Positions 54,634 through 63,393 of a DNA stretch of 64,000 nt are shown piece after piece. The notes under the pieces are model-generated. The model searched no databases and was not told where the DNA came from. It saw only the letters and a list, made by a program, of their open reading frames with translations. The position numbers and the translations under genes were made by a program. This stretch comes from TMED8 sp038125725 (GTDB lineage Bacteria > Pseudomonadota > Alphaproteobacteria > Rhodospirillales > Casp-alpha2): assembly GCA_038125725.1 (NCBI GenBank), contig JAYPEK010000019.1, positions 6,159-70,158 on the forward strand, written 5' to 3'. Position 1 is the stretch's first letter. Each line of letters begins with the position of its first letter.

Positions 54634-57161
54634 GCGGCGAATGGCGCCTGGTAGCGAAGCTGCTGCGCCGCGAACTGCGCGGCGGACTGAAGGGGTTTTA
54701 TGTCTTCCTTGCCAGCCTGTTCCTGGGCGTCGCGGCGATCGCCGGGGTTGGCGCCATCGGCCAATCGGTGAAAGCCGGGCTCAAGGCCGATGGCCAGAAG
54801 CTACTGGGTGGCGACGTCGATCTCCGGCTGTTGCACCGGGACGCCGACGGCGAGCAGCGCGCCTGGCTGATCGAACATTCCGACGGCCTTTCGGAGGTCG
54901 TGCAGATGCGCGCCATGGCGCGGCCGCCGGACCGCCGCGACGTTCGTTCCCTGGTCGAACTGAAGGCCGTCGACGCCGCCTATCCGCTCGCCGGGACCTA
55001 CGTTACGGAACCGCAACGCCCCTTGGCTGAATTGACGGCGCAAGCGAATGGCGCCTGGGGCGCGGTGGCGGACGCCAACCTGCTGACCCGCCTCGGCCTC
55101 AAGCTTGGCGAACGCATACAGGTCGGCGACGCGCTTTATGAGATCCGCGCCACGGTCGGGCATGAGCCAGACCGCATTGTCAGCCTGTTCAGCCTGGGTC
55201 CGCGCCTTTTGGTGGCCCGTGCTTCCCTTGACGCCACCGGCCTGATCCAACCCGGCAGCCAGATCCGCTATCACTACCGCGCCCTGATCCCCAATGACGT
55301 TTCCTTCACGCAATGGACGGACGACCTGACGCAGGCCTTCCCCCAAGCCGGCTGGCGGGTGAGCGGCGCCGACGAAGCGGCGCCCGGCGTGCAGCGGTTC
55401 ATGGACCGCATGAACCTGTTCCTTTCCTTCGTCGGGCTGACGGTGCTTTTGGTCGGCGGCATCGGTGTCGCCGGCACGGTGTCGAGCTTCCTGGCCGCCA
55501 AGACCGCCACCATCGCCACGCTGAAATGCGCCGGCGCGTCCGGCGGGCTGGTATTCAAGCTCTATATGAGCCAGGTGTTGGTGCTGGCTGCGCTCGGCGT
55601 CGGGCTCGGCTGCATCGTCGGCGGCGCGCTGCCTTGGGGCTTCGCGGCGCTGGCCGGCGCCGCATTGCCGGCAAAACCCATCGCCGCCATTTATTGGCAG
55701 CCTTTAGCCCTGGCCGCTCTCTTCGGCCTCGCCACGGCGGCGACCTTCGCGATCTGGCCGGTGGCCCGGGCGCGCGAGGTGCCGGGGGCGCAGCTCTTTC
55801 GTGATGCCGTGGCGCCGGTCATGGCGCGGCCGAAACGCCGCTACGTCGTGGCCGCCGTTATCGGCGTCGCAATCTTGGCGGCGCTAACGCTCTGGTCTTC
55901 GGCGGACCGTTATTTTGCCGCCTGGTTCGTCGGCGGCGCGCTCGCCACCTTCGGGCTTCTGGCCTTGGGTGCAAAACTGGTGATGCGCCGGGCAAGGAAC
56001 GCCACGGGCATGCGGGGCGCGGCCATGCGCATGGCGCTCGGCAACCTGCACCGGCCGGGTGCGGCGACGTTGGGCGTCGTGCTGTCGCTGGGGCTCGGGC
56101 TCTCGGTGCTGGCGGCAATCACCCAGATCGAAGGCAATCTTTCCGCCCAAATTGACGAGCGCCTGCCGGAGCGCGCGCCCGCCTTCTTCTTCATGGATAT
56201 CCAGCCCGGCCAGGTCGCGGCCTTCGACGCCGCCGTCACCGGCGTCGCCGAGACCAGCGGCTACCAGCGCGTGCCGACGCTCAGGGGACGTATCGTCAAG
56301 ATCGCCGGCACCCCGGTGGAGGAGGCGGAAATCCGTCCCGAATCGCAATGGGCGGTGCGCGGCGACCGGGCGCTGACCTACGCGGCCGAACCCAGGAACG
56401 ATTCTAAGATCGTCAAAGGCGAATGGTGGCCCAAGGATTATGCCGGGCCGCCGCTAATCTCGCTCGATGCCGGCCTCGCCAAGGGCTTCGGCATCGACAT
56501 CGGCGATACCCTCACCGTCAATGTCTTGGGCCGCGAGATCACCGCTAAGGTCGCCAGCCTGCGCGAAATCGACTGGCGCTCGCTCAGGTTCGATTTCGCG
56601 CTGATCTTTGCGCCGGGCACCTTGGACGGGGCGCCGCAAACCCATATCGCCGCCATCGAGGCGCCGCCGGCACGCGAGGACGCGGTCGAAGCCGCCGCCA
56701 CTAACAGCTTCCCCAACGTCTCAGCCGTGCGGGTGCGCGACGCGCTGGAGGCGGCGGCGGCGATGCTGGCCGGCGTTGGCGGCGCGATTAGCGGCACCGC
56801 TGCACTGACGGTGCTGGCCGGCGCCATCGTCCTGGCCGGCACCCTGGCCGCCGGCAGACGCCGGCGCATCTACGAATCGGTGGTGTTCAAGGTGCTGGGC
56901 GCAACGCGCGGGCGCCTGGCACAGGTGTTCATGGTCGAATACGGGCTGTTGGGCCTGGTCACCGGGGTCTTGGCCGCCGGGGTCGGCACGCTGACCGCCT
57001 GGGCGGTGGTGAAGTTCCTGATGCGCATGGAGTGGGTTTTCCTGCCAGGCACCCTGGCGGCAACGCTGGCGCTCTGCATCGCCGTGACTTTGCTTGTGGG
57101 TTTCCTCGGCACCTGGCGCGCGCTCGGCCATTCGGCGGCACCGTTCCTCAGGAACGAGTAA
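54630..57161 (+). CDS. ybbP: FtsX-like ABC transporter permease, YbbP family
   Basis: 843 residues. An N-terminal membrane helix (about 22-42) is followed by a periplasmic domain, helices in two groups (about 265-400 and 405-520) and a second periplasmic domain. Three C-terminal helices (about 720-830) with the FtsX pattern VVFKVLGATRGRLAQVFMVEYGLLGL complete it. This double-FtsX layout of about 800 residues is that of YbbP. It forms the transporter with YbbA. The gene order tesA (divergent)-ybbA-ybbP is conserved. Confidence 0.94.
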   Translation: MSGEWRLVAKLLRRELRGGLKGFYVFLASLFLGVAAIAGVGAIGQSVKAGLKADGQKLLGGDVDLRLLHRDADGEQRAWLIEHSDGLSEVVQMRAMARPPDRRDVRSLVELKAVDAAYPLAGTYVTEPQRPLAELTAQANGAWGAVADANLLTRLGLKLGERIQVGDALYEIRATVGHEPDRIVSLFSLGPRLLVARASLDATGLIQPGSQIRYHYRALIPNDVSFTQWTDDLTQAFPQAGWRVSGADEAAPGVQRFMDRMNLFLSFVGLTVLLVGGIGVAGTVSSFLAAKTATIATLKCAGASGGLVFKLYMSQVLVLAALGVGLGCIVGGALPWGFAALAGAALPAKPIAAIYWQPLALAALFGLATAATFAIWPVARAREVPGAQLFRDAVAPVMARPKRRYVVAAVIGVAILAALTLWSSADRYFAAWFVGGALATFGLLALGAKLVMRRARNATGMRGAAMRMALGNLHRPGAATLGVVLSLGLGLSVLAAITQIEGNLSAQIDERLPERAPAFFFMDIQPGQVAAFDAAVTGVAETSGYQRVPTLRGRIVKIAGTPVEEAEIRPESQWAVRGDRALTYAAEPRNDSKIVKGEWWPKDYAGPPLISLDAGLAKGFGIDIGDTLTVNVLGREITAKVASLREIDWRSLRFDFALIFAPGTLDGAPQTHIAAIEAPPAREDAVEAAATNSFPNVSAVRVRDALEAAAAMLAGVGGAISGTAALTVLAGAIVLAGTLAAGRRRRIYESVVFKVLGATRGRLAQVFMVEYGLLGLVTGVLAAGVGTLTAWAVVKFLMRMEWVFLPGTLAATLALCIAVTLLVGFLGTWRALGHSAAPFLRNE

Positions 57162-57323
57162 ACGGCCCCCGAAGCCGGACCGACAATCGGTGTGGAAAGC
57201 GCGCCGAAAGCCCCGGTTTCTATTGATTCCGGAATCCAGCCTACCTATCTTACCTGCGAAGACGATTTTAACCTCCGCCCGGACGTTCCGGGCGGTCTTG
57301 GCGATGACATAAGGAGTATCAAC

Positions 57324-58070
57324 ATGGCTCTTGGACCTGACAAACGGTTCTCCCTCAACACCGGCAGCCATGCCGAGCGGATGACCGACGCCCAGGCCCA
57401 CGCCGCGGGCATCGACGCTGGGCTTCGCGCCTACATGCTCAAGGTTTACAACTACATGTGCATCGGTCTGGCATTGACCGGCGCGGTGGCTTTCGCCACC
57501 TCGACCTCGCCGGCCATGCTGCAGGCCATCTACGGCACGCCGTTGCAGTGGGTGGTGATGCTGGCCCCCATCGGCATGGTGTTCTTCCTGGCCGCGCGGG
57601 TGCACGCCATGCAGGCCTCGACCGCACAGGCTGTGTTCTGGGTCTATGCGGCCCTGATGGGGCTGTCGCTGGCCTACGTATTCGTCGCCTTCACCGGCGA
57701 GAGCGTGGCCAGGGTGTTCTTCATCACCGCCGGCGCCTTTGCCGGGCTCAGCCTCTATGGCTACTCGACCAAGCGCGACCTCTCGGCCATGGGCTCGTTC
57801 CTGATCATGGGCGTGATCGGCCTCTTGATCGCTTCCGTGGTCAACATCTTCATGGAAAGCTCGGCCCTGCAGTTCGCCATTTCGGTGCTCGGCGTGCTGA
57901 TCTTCGCCGGCCTCACCGCCTACGACACGCAGCGGATCAAGTCGATCTACTACGAAGGCGACGGCACGGAAGTGGCCGAGAAGAAGGCGATCATGGGCGC
58001 GCTGACGCTCTATCTCGACTTCATCAACATGTTCATCTTCCTGCTGCAGTTGTTCGGCAATCGCGAATAG
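57324..58070 (+). CDS. Bax inhibitor-1 / YccA-family membrane protein
   Basis: 248 residues with seven membrane helices after a short cytoplasmic N terminus (MALGPDKRFSLNTGSHAERMTDAQAH). It has LRAYMLKVYNYMCIGLALTGAVAF and the C-terminal FAGLTAYDTQRIKSIYYEG signature of the BI-1 family, including the Tyr-Asp-Thr-Gln motif. The ATG at 57324 has AAGGAG upstream; the longer open frame is not supported. The family includes calcium-leak channels and FtsH modulators. A good terminator follows. Confidence 0.95.
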   Translation: MALGPDKRFSLNTGSHAERMTDAQAHAAGIDAGLRAYMLKVYNYMCIGLALTGAVAFATSTSPAMLQAIYGTPLQWVVMLAPIGMVFFLAARVHAMQASTAQAVFWVYAALMGLSLAYVFVAFTGESVARVFFITAGAFAGLSLYGYSTKRDLSAMGSFLIMGVIGLLIASVVNIFMESSALQFAISVLGVLIFAGLTAYDTQRIKSIYYEGDGTEVAEKKAIMGALTLYLDFINMFIFLLQLFGNRE

Positions 58071-58095
58071 CCCAAGCAGAAGACCAATAAGCGAA

Positions 58096-58127
58096 CCGCC
58101 CGGACTCCAGGCCGGGCGGTTTTCTTT
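58096..58127 (+). terminator. Rho-independent terminator after the Bax-inhibitor gene
   Basis: A 9-bp perfect stem (ACCGCCCGG / CCGGGCGGT) with a 7-nt loop is followed by TTTCTTTT, 26 nt after the stop codon. Confidence 0.93.
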
Positions 58128-58148
58128 TGCCTGGACTCCGGCCGCCCC

Positions 58149-58832
58149 TCAGTAGAGCGGCGGCGCGTCCCGCAGCAGTTCCATGGCGCTGTTGAGCTGG
58201 CTCATGCGGTGGTGGCTGCCGGTCTCGCCGTCCGGATGATGGATGGTCGCAAGGATGCGGAAACGTGCCCGCAACGCCTGGCTGTCGGGCCTGGCGCCGG
58301 GCGGGAAGCCCAGCACGTGCAGGGCCTCGGCGCGGTTCCGGACGCCTTCCTCCAACGGGTCGAAGGCCAGCGCCGTGACCATCGCCTTCAGGCGGTCGAT
58401 CTCCTCGCGGTCGGTGCCGATGGCGCCCAACCCCAGCGCCGGCGCATCGATGAGAACCGCCGCCTCGCCCCGGTCCATGGCCAGTGCCACGCCGAGCGCA
58501 CGCCTGAGCGCCGCCACGCTGTAACCCGGCGCCATGCGTACCTGTAGGCGCGGTTTGCGCTGCCACGGCCGGCCGGCCGAGGGGCCGGACTTGATGACCA
58601 CGGTCTCGCGGTCGTCGGCCTCGGGCTCGCCCGGATCGGGAACCGTGGCCAGCGTTTCCGCCGGCACCATCAGCGCCACCGACCGGGCCAGGTCGGCGAC
58701 GTTGACACCGCGTCGTCGGGCAAGCGCCAGCACCGAATCGCGGAAATCGCTGGCACAGGGGATGGTATAGGACCGCTTGGTGCCCGCGTCGGGCGCATCG
58801 GCAGGCAGGGAATGCGAAGGCGATGTCAGCAT
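58149..58832 (-). CDS. Protein with C-terminal J-domain (DnaJ-like)
   Basis: 227 residues from the ATG at 58830-58832, which has GGAGGAG upstream. The C-terminal 60 residues form a J-domain (AEALHVLGFPPGARPDSQALRARFRILATIHHPDG) with the HPD at about 199-201. The middle contains GRPWQRKPRLQVRMAPGYSVAALRRALGVALAMDRGE, which I do not recognise; a basic region and a ribbon-like N-terminal part (SYTIPCASDFRDSVLALARRRGVNVADLARSVALM) suggest DNA or RNA binding. It may recruit DnaK to a nucleic-acid-related partner. It converges on the Bax-inhibitor gene. Confidence 0.75.
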   Translation of the reverse strand: MLTSPSHSLPADAPDAGTKRSYTIPCASDFRDSVLALARRRGVNVADLARSVALMVPAETLATVPDPGEPEADDRETVVIKSGPSAGRPWQRKPRLQVRMAPGYSVAALRRALGVALAMDRGEAAVLIDAPALGLGAIGTDREEIDRLKAMVTALAFDPLEEGVRNRAEALHVLGFPPGARPDSQALRARFRILATIHHPDGETGSHHRMSQLNSAMELLRDAPPLY

Positions 58833-59801
58833 GGGCCGGCTCCTCCACCGCACCGCGAGGCATTTCCCAGGTCCCCGATTTTGGCGCGGCATAAAATTGT
58901 AAGCATCAATACCTAAGGCGAAACCAATGCCGGCGTCAACTACCATTGTCGGCATCACCGCCAGAACGAGACCGAGACTCGGCTATCACTCGGCTATGAT
59001 GACCAAGCCATAAAATATTGGTTTTATTTAATTTTTACCTGATGCGGAGATATATCTACAAGCCGCGTTGCGCCCTTGCGAAATCCCGCGCGCTCGGACA
59101 CAAACGTAACTGCCAGGCGCCATCATATCCAGTATTCAGCACCCGAATCGATGCGATTCGAATCGATAGAGGAATTTAACCCTTTGTTAACCTTTTCCGT
59201 AACTACACATGAAGTAGCACCCGACGGCATAAACCACGATCCTTTAGCATGTTGATTTAATTGAATTATTTTCGCCATGCCTCGGCGTCATTCGGCTTGT
59301 GCCGAAAGCGGCGGCGGCAAGCCGTCGGCTTCAGCCTATCCGGCGCATCGGAATATCGCCGCTTCCGACTCGATCATGCGGCGCCGGCACCGCTGGATCG
59401 AACTTCGCGTCGATTGATCCTCGGCGCTCTGAACGGCACCGAAAAGGATCGATACAGCGATCGCCCGATAGATCAACTCGCCGGCTCGGGCCGTCTCCTC
59501 GCCGACCCTCGCCGGCATCGATTCCGCCCGCCCCGCCGATGCCGGCCATGCCGCCCGGCGCGCACTTGCTCGACACTTGAAACTCTCGCGAAAGAGACGA
59601 AAGCCGTCCCGGAAATATCATTTCGTTTTCGATATAGCCGCTGAAAATCCACCCCTGCAGGATCATGAACTGGCCGACGACATCAACACCCGCCCAAGCG
59701 ATGCCGGGGCAAATATCCACGTCTGAAACCTGGCTTCGCCCCCGCGCCCGCTGGGTGCGAATGGCTTCCGTTGCGGTTTCGATCCGGGGCGGGCGGGTGG
59801 A
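58833..59801. other. Gene-poor intergenic stretch of about 970 nt
   Basis: The left part (about 58880-59270) is AT-rich and has the paired palindromes at 59144-59165; a TTAACCTTTTCC-type segment near 59185 could be part of a promoter. The right part (59270-59800) is GC-rich with short open frames on both strands (such as a 127-codon plus frame), but none has conserved-looking sequence, a ribosome site or a neighbour relation. I see no supported gene or RNA here. Confidence 0.55.
59144..59165. promoter_or_regulatory. Two overlapping palindromes, CGAATCG-ATG-CGATTCG and CGATTCGAATCG
   Basis: Both dyads are perfect and share their middle bases (59144-59160 and 59154-59165), giving repeated ATCGAT/CGATTCG half-sites in an AT-rich gene-free region. 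A regulator site or a structured DNA element is possible; no protein can be assigned. Confidence 0.35.
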
Positions 59802-60482
59802 TTAGAAGGCCAACAGCGCGTCGGCTTCGGCCGCTTCCTCGGCGGTCCATTGGCGGACCGGCGTCGGCGCCGCGGAGCCATCCAGCGGAATGAAGGTGCC
59901 TTCACCCGGCTGGTCCAGGGTCACGGCACCGAGCGAATTGGTCACCTCGATCGCCCCCTCGCGCACCTGGAAACCGATATGCGATGTCCCTGGCGGCATG
60001 CCGACAGTGAGCTCGCCACCAACGAATTCGGTGCCGCGAATGCCGATGGTCGCCACCGGCGTGTTGAGGGCGAAGGCCTGGCGGTCGGCTTTCGCCACCT
60101 TGCCGGAGACGAACTTGAACACGCCCTGCAGGAAATTGAGCGCCTGGGCGTCCGGCGCATCGCCGAGGCCGGTGGTATCGTAAATCATAGCATCGATCTT
60201 GACCTTGGCCTTGGCGCCGAGGGTCAGGGTCGATTGGTCGAGAAAGCGAATCACCAGCCGCGCGCCCTCTCCAGTCTCGATCTCGTCACCGACGAAGATG
60301 CCGCCGTGCAATGCCAAAGCCGCCTTCTGACCATCTGCCACCCGGCTGGCCTCACCCTTCTGCCGCTCGACCCGCCCGGCCCGCTCGCCGGCTGCCTGCA
60401 AGGCCGTCGGCAAGAGAAACATAAAAAGGGCGAGAACGCAGAAGACGGCGCGCAAGGGCGCGGTTCGCGGCATATTCGTCAT
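59802..60482 (-). CDS. FecR-domain secreted protein
   Basis: 226 residues: signal peptide (about 1-31), then the FecR domain (about 40-140; GGIFVGDEIETGEGARLVIRFLDQSTLTLGAKAKVKIDAMIYD, LQGVFKFVSGKVAKADRQAFALNTPVATIGIRGTEF). A short acidic tail ends in QWTAEEAAEADALLAF. Unlike classical FecR it has no membrane helix or anti-sigma segment; such stand-alone FecR proteins are often found with adenylate cyclases, autotransporters or CHASE2 proteins. Here the next genes on the strand are kinase-like, with a 167-nt gap, so linkage is weak. Its role is unknown. Confidence 0.88.
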   Translation of the reverse strand: MTNMPRTAPLRAVFCVLALFMFLLPTALQAAGERAGRVERQKGEASRVADGQKAALALHGGIFVGDEIETGEGARLVIRFLDQSTLTLGAKAKVKIDAMIYDTTGLGDAPDAQALNFLQGVFKFVSGKVAKADRQAFALNTPVATIGIRGTEFVGGELTVGMPPGTSHIGFQVREGAIEVTNSLGAVTLDQPGEGTFIPLDGSAAPTPVRQWTAEEAAEADALLAF

Positions 60483-60649
60483 GATCGGGGATCCTGTGCA
60501 GTGGTGGGCCGGGCCGGCGGCGCCTCAGCGCTAGACCGAGCCTCTCGATATACGGTTCATCACCATTACATGTGAACGGGCCGGCGCCATGTCCACATCA
60601 AATCGTATGTGCGGCGGGATATCCGCCGCGGCCGCCGCCGGCCGTCCCG

Positions 60650-61162
60650 TCATCGGCGGACGAGAAACCGGTCCGTCATCTCAAACAGGGCATCGGGGTC
60701 GGCATTTTCCGTGTTCAGCACAAGAGCTGGATTCGCCGGCGGCACGTATTCGCTATTCCAACCGACCAAGGTATCGATTTCCCCCGCCTTGGCCCGGGCG
60801 TAGAGCCCCTTCGGGTCGCGCTCGGCGCATTGGTCGATGGAGCATTCCACATAGCCGACCAACGCATCCGGCAATTCCTCGGCAACGAGGGTGCGCGCGT
60901 CTTCGTGAGCGGTCAGCGCGGAAATGATAACGCTGACCCCGGCTTCGTTCGCCTTCCGCGCCAAGAACACCAGGGTCGAAACGACACGCAGCCGATCCCC
61001 CGGTCCGAACCCGTGATCGGGGCCGAAGAAATCGCGAATCTCGTCGCCATCGAAATGCATGACTGGCAGGTCCCGTTGCCGCCATTTTTCGACAAACCGT
61101 TTCGCCAGGGTGGTTTTCCCTGCGGACGTCGGTCCCATGAGCCAGAGGATAAAGGGTTTCAA
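60650..61162 (-). CDS. Adenylylsulfate kinase-like protein
   Basis: 170 residues of the APS-kinase family. Walker A GPTSAGKT (10-17), FDGDEIRDFFGPDHGFGPGDRLRVV and VECSIDQCAERDPKGLYARAKAGEIDTLVG match CysC closely in order and spacing. The usual DGDNVR has changed to DGDEIR and RENIRR to DRLRVV, so APS may not be the substrate. It lies 10 nt after the short pyruvate-kinase-like gene. It does not sit with CysD/CysN sulfate genes. Confidence 0.82.
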   Translation of the reverse strand: MKPFILWLMGPTSAGKTTLAKRFVEKWRQRDLPVMHFDGDEIRDFFGPDHGFGPGDRLRVVSTLVFLARKANEAGVSVIISALTAHEDARTLVAEELPDALVGYVECSIDQCAERDPKGLYARAKAGEIDTLVGWNSEYVPPANPALVLNTENADPDALFEMTDRFLVRR

Positions 61163-61172
61163 GTGGCCGGCC

Positions 61173-62186
61173 TTAGAATACCAGGATGTCGTCGATGCTC
61201 GAATGCTCGGTCCATTTCAACTGCAGATCGGCAAGACGCCTCACCATGTGGACGCAGTCGGCGGGGTATTGGCCGATTGCCGTTTCCGCTGCCAATACGA
61301 GACCGTCCGCGCCCATCAGCAGCGAACTGACGACGTCGTTGACCTCGGCCCGCGTCGGCGCATGCGCCTCGACCATCGATTCCAAGAGGTTTGTCGCGAT
61401 GTATACGGGAACCCCATGCGCCTTCGCCATGGAGACAATGCGGCGTTGCAGGAACGGGATCTTCTCCAGCGGCAGTTCACGCGACAGATCGCCGCGATCG
61501 ATGAGGATTTCATCGGTCTGGCGCAGGATCGCCGATAGGTTCGCAAGCGCCCGATGGGTTTCGATCTTGGAAATGATCACCGCCTCGGGACCGCACAACT
61601 CGCGCATCCGGTCCACGTCCTCGGGCGTACTGGCGAAGGAAAGGGCGAAATGCCTGACCCCCATTTCCCGGCCAATGCGGATCGCGCCCCGATCCTTTTC
61701 GGTGATCGCTTCCATGTCGATATGACGGTCGATATCGGCAGCCTTGTTGGACCCGACATGGCCACCCTTGGTAACGGTCGCCACGCAGCGGTCGTCGCGG
61801 CGCTCAAGAACCTCGAGCTGAGCACCGTTGAAATCCAGGCGAACCACGTCGCCGACCTGAAACTGCTCGGCGGCGCCGCGGGGACTGAACGAGATATTGC
61901 CGGCATCGCCGAGAACGGGTTCGAAATGAATATCGACCTGCGCGCCATCGACGAAATCGACACGGCCACCATCCATCGACTGGTTGCGCAATTGCGCGCC
62001 TTCGCTATCGAGGCAAACCGGCACGTCGCCCCATTTCTGGATCTTCTCGATGCAGTCAGCGACCTTGTCGAGCGGCGTATGCGAGAGGTTGATCCGAAAC
62101 ACGTAGACGTCGGCGGCCGCGCATTGCTGAATGGTTTCTTCATTCAGCGAATTCGGCCCAACGGTCACGAGGATTTTTGCAGACAT
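61173..62186 (-). CDS. Short pyruvate-kinase-like protein lacking the C-terminal domain
   Basis: 337 residues versus about 470 for normal pyruvate kinases. The barrel is present (AKILVTVGPNSLNEET; VFRINLSHTPLDKV with Arg31, Asn33, Ser35; VIISKIETHRALANL; LIDRGDLSRELPLEKIPFLQRRIV; PTRAEVNDVVSSLLMGADGLVLAAETAIGQYP), along with a B-domain-like middle (about 70-150). The allosteric C-terminal domain is absent. GDLG is GDLS and ATQMLESM is ATNLLESM, so activity may be altered. It heads a two-gene unit with the APS-kinase-like gene. A PEP-linked kinase role is plausible but not shown. Confidence 0.8.
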   Translation of the reverse strand: MSAKILVTVGPNSLNEETIQQCAAADVYVFRINLSHTPLDKVADCIEKIQKWGDVPVCLDSEGAQLRNQSMDGGRVDFVDGAQVDIHFEPVLGDAGNISFSPRGAAEQFQVGDVVRLDFNGAQLEVLERRDDRCVATVTKGGHVGSNKAADIDRHIDMEAITEKDRGAIRIGREMGVRHFALSFASTPEDVDRMRELCGPEAVIISKIETHRALANLSAILRQTDEILIDRGDLSRELPLEKIPFLQRRIVSMAKAHGVPVYIATNLLESMVEAHAPTRAEVNDVVSSLLMGADGLVLAAETAIGQYPADCVHMVRRLADLQLKWTEHSSIDDILVF

Positions 62187-62366
62187 CGGTGTTTATGAAC
62201 TCCGAGTGAGGGAATTGCTTCAGACTGCCTTCGAACGACCATTCAACACCAGGCATCTGCATTCCTCAAGGCGCGGCGGCGCTTGGCCTTGCAGCGGCGA
62301 ACCGGCGCCTTTTCGAATAAGGCGCTCACCGACGATGTCCAACAGAGATTTCTTGAGCGGAGGAAA

Positions 62367-62412
62367 TGGTGCCGCCTGGGTGACTTGAACACCCGACCCT
62401 CGCATTACGAAT
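62367..62412 (-). repeat. 3' half of tRNA-Thr(CGT): probable attachment-site remnant
   Basis: The minus strand reads as a tRNA from position 31 to the CCA end: anticodon loop TTCGTAA with CGT at 62409-62407, T-arm GGGTG-TTCAAGT-CACCC, acceptor strand AGGCGGC, discriminator A and encoded CCA. Upstream of the anticodon loop the match ends at once and the sequence is AT-rich, so no 5' half exists here. Such a fragment starting in the anticodon loop is what a tRNA-targeting integrase leaves at the far end of its element. The sequence to the right is lower in GC and carries a recombinase gene. It is not a working tRNA. Confidence 0.8.
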
Positions 62413-62627
62413 ATTTTAATCTACCAAAAACTTTATTATTTTTAGTAGGTTATAATAGGATAATAAAAAATATAAACGATTTATAAATCTATATTAGCCC
62501 AACGGATCCACGCATTTTAGCACTTCTCATAACGGGAACCAGCGTAAGCCTGCTTCTCAGCTCAATACGGTTCTTATCAATAAACCAGGTGAGGGGAGAT
62601 CGTCAGTCTCCCCTCATCTATAGCGTG

Positions 62628-63047
62628 TCATTTCTTCTTCGAAGCGAATGGCGACGAAGACGCAGGGATGAGATTATCCATCTCCCCAGATCGGGTTGCT
62701 TCTACAAGCGATTGAAGAACGCTTTCGAGCTTCGACGAAGCACCAACCTTGATTGCGGTTTTACCCTTCTCAAACTCGAGCCGCTTCAAACCAGATTTGA
62801 CGGAGAGATAAACCTCGCCCTTCTGATCCGTAACCCACCACGGCGTCACTCGCTTAGTGGTTTCGGTGAGCTTTCGGTTTCCTGCCTCGTCGGCGATCCA
62901 CCGCTTCACCTTGGGAGCGAAGTTGGGGTTTTTGACGAGGTTTATCTGCTCTTCGAGGCGATCAACGAGCTTTTGGCGTCTCGCTAAAACGGGATCTCTC
63001 CCAGCGTTGGCGGGGGCTTCTGTGAATGTCAGATTTTTGAGGGTCAT
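62628..63047 (-). CDS. Hypothetical protein, possibly DUF6641-like
   Basis: 139 residues, lysine-rich and without membrane segments. The start MTLKNLTFTEAPANAGRDPVLARRQKLVDRLEEQINLVKNP and middle KRWIADEAGNRKLTETTKRVTPWWVTDQKGEVYLSVKSGLKRLEFEKGKTAIKVGA give a compact beta-containing fold by appearance; the beginning resembles DUF6641, a family of mobile-element and plasmid proteins. Codon use is AT-richer than in the chromosome to the left. Function unknown. Confidence 0.72.
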   Translation of the reverse strand: MTLKNLTFTEAPANAGRDPVLARRQKLVDRLEEQINLVKNPNFAPKVKRWIADEAGNRKLTETTKRVTPWWVTDQKGEVYLSVKSGLKRLEFEKGKTAIKVGASSKLESVLQSLVEATRSGEMDNLIPASSSPFASKKK

Positions 63048-63065
63048 TGCTATTCTCCAGTTAGA

Positions 63066-63323
63066 TTGGAACGAACAGCAATTCCAGATAACGCCACCTG
63101 GGAAAAATCGAAAGGGCTTACTTTTCCAAGAATAAAAACCAACAGAAGTTCATTTCAATATTTCCCCGGGATCTCGCGTTGGGAAAGAGCAAATACAGAC
63201 TATGATCCCCTCTACAGCGTCGCGACTGAACCGGTTGAAGAAAGGTTACAAACCAGGATCGACCAGATCTTGGGTCGTGAAACTGAAACTGATGAAGAAG
63301 AAGAACTCCAAATCGCAGCGTAG
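63066..63323 (+). CDS. Possible small acidic protein, low confidence
   Basis: The frame ends in RLQTRIDQILGRETETDEEEELQIAA, looks protein-like and stops 14 nt before a strong hairpin. But its only long start is a TTG, no ribosome site is visible and another open frame overlaps it. It may be a 3' part of a gene or not a gene. Confidence 0.3.
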   Translation: MERTAIPDNATWEKSKGLTFPRIKTNRSSFQYFPGISRWERANTDYDPLYSVATEPVEERLQTRIDQILGRETETDEEEELQIAA

Positions 63324-63336
63324 CCTATCCGACCTG

Positions 63337-63358
63337 ACCCGCCGTAACTGGCGGGTCT
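63337..63358. terminator. 8-bp hairpin, probable terminator in the element
   Basis: GACCCGCC and GGCGGGTC flank GTAACT, followed on the plus strand by TTGTCGTTT. It lies between the possible small plus-strand gene and the end of the recombinase gene (minus) and could serve both. Confidence 0.7.
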
Positions 63359-63393
63359 TGTCGTTTCAGAGTTTCAGAGCAGAAACTGATCTC

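Noticed and set aside
59261..59644. 127-codon plus-strand frame in the gap before fecR-like gene
   Set aside because: Arg/Pro-rich, no ribosome site and no similarity to any family I know; probably chance in GC-rich DNA.
62330..62420. A complete tRNA gene
   Set aside because: Only positions 31 to CCA are present; no D-arm or 5' acceptor strand (expected GCCGCCT) is found to the right.
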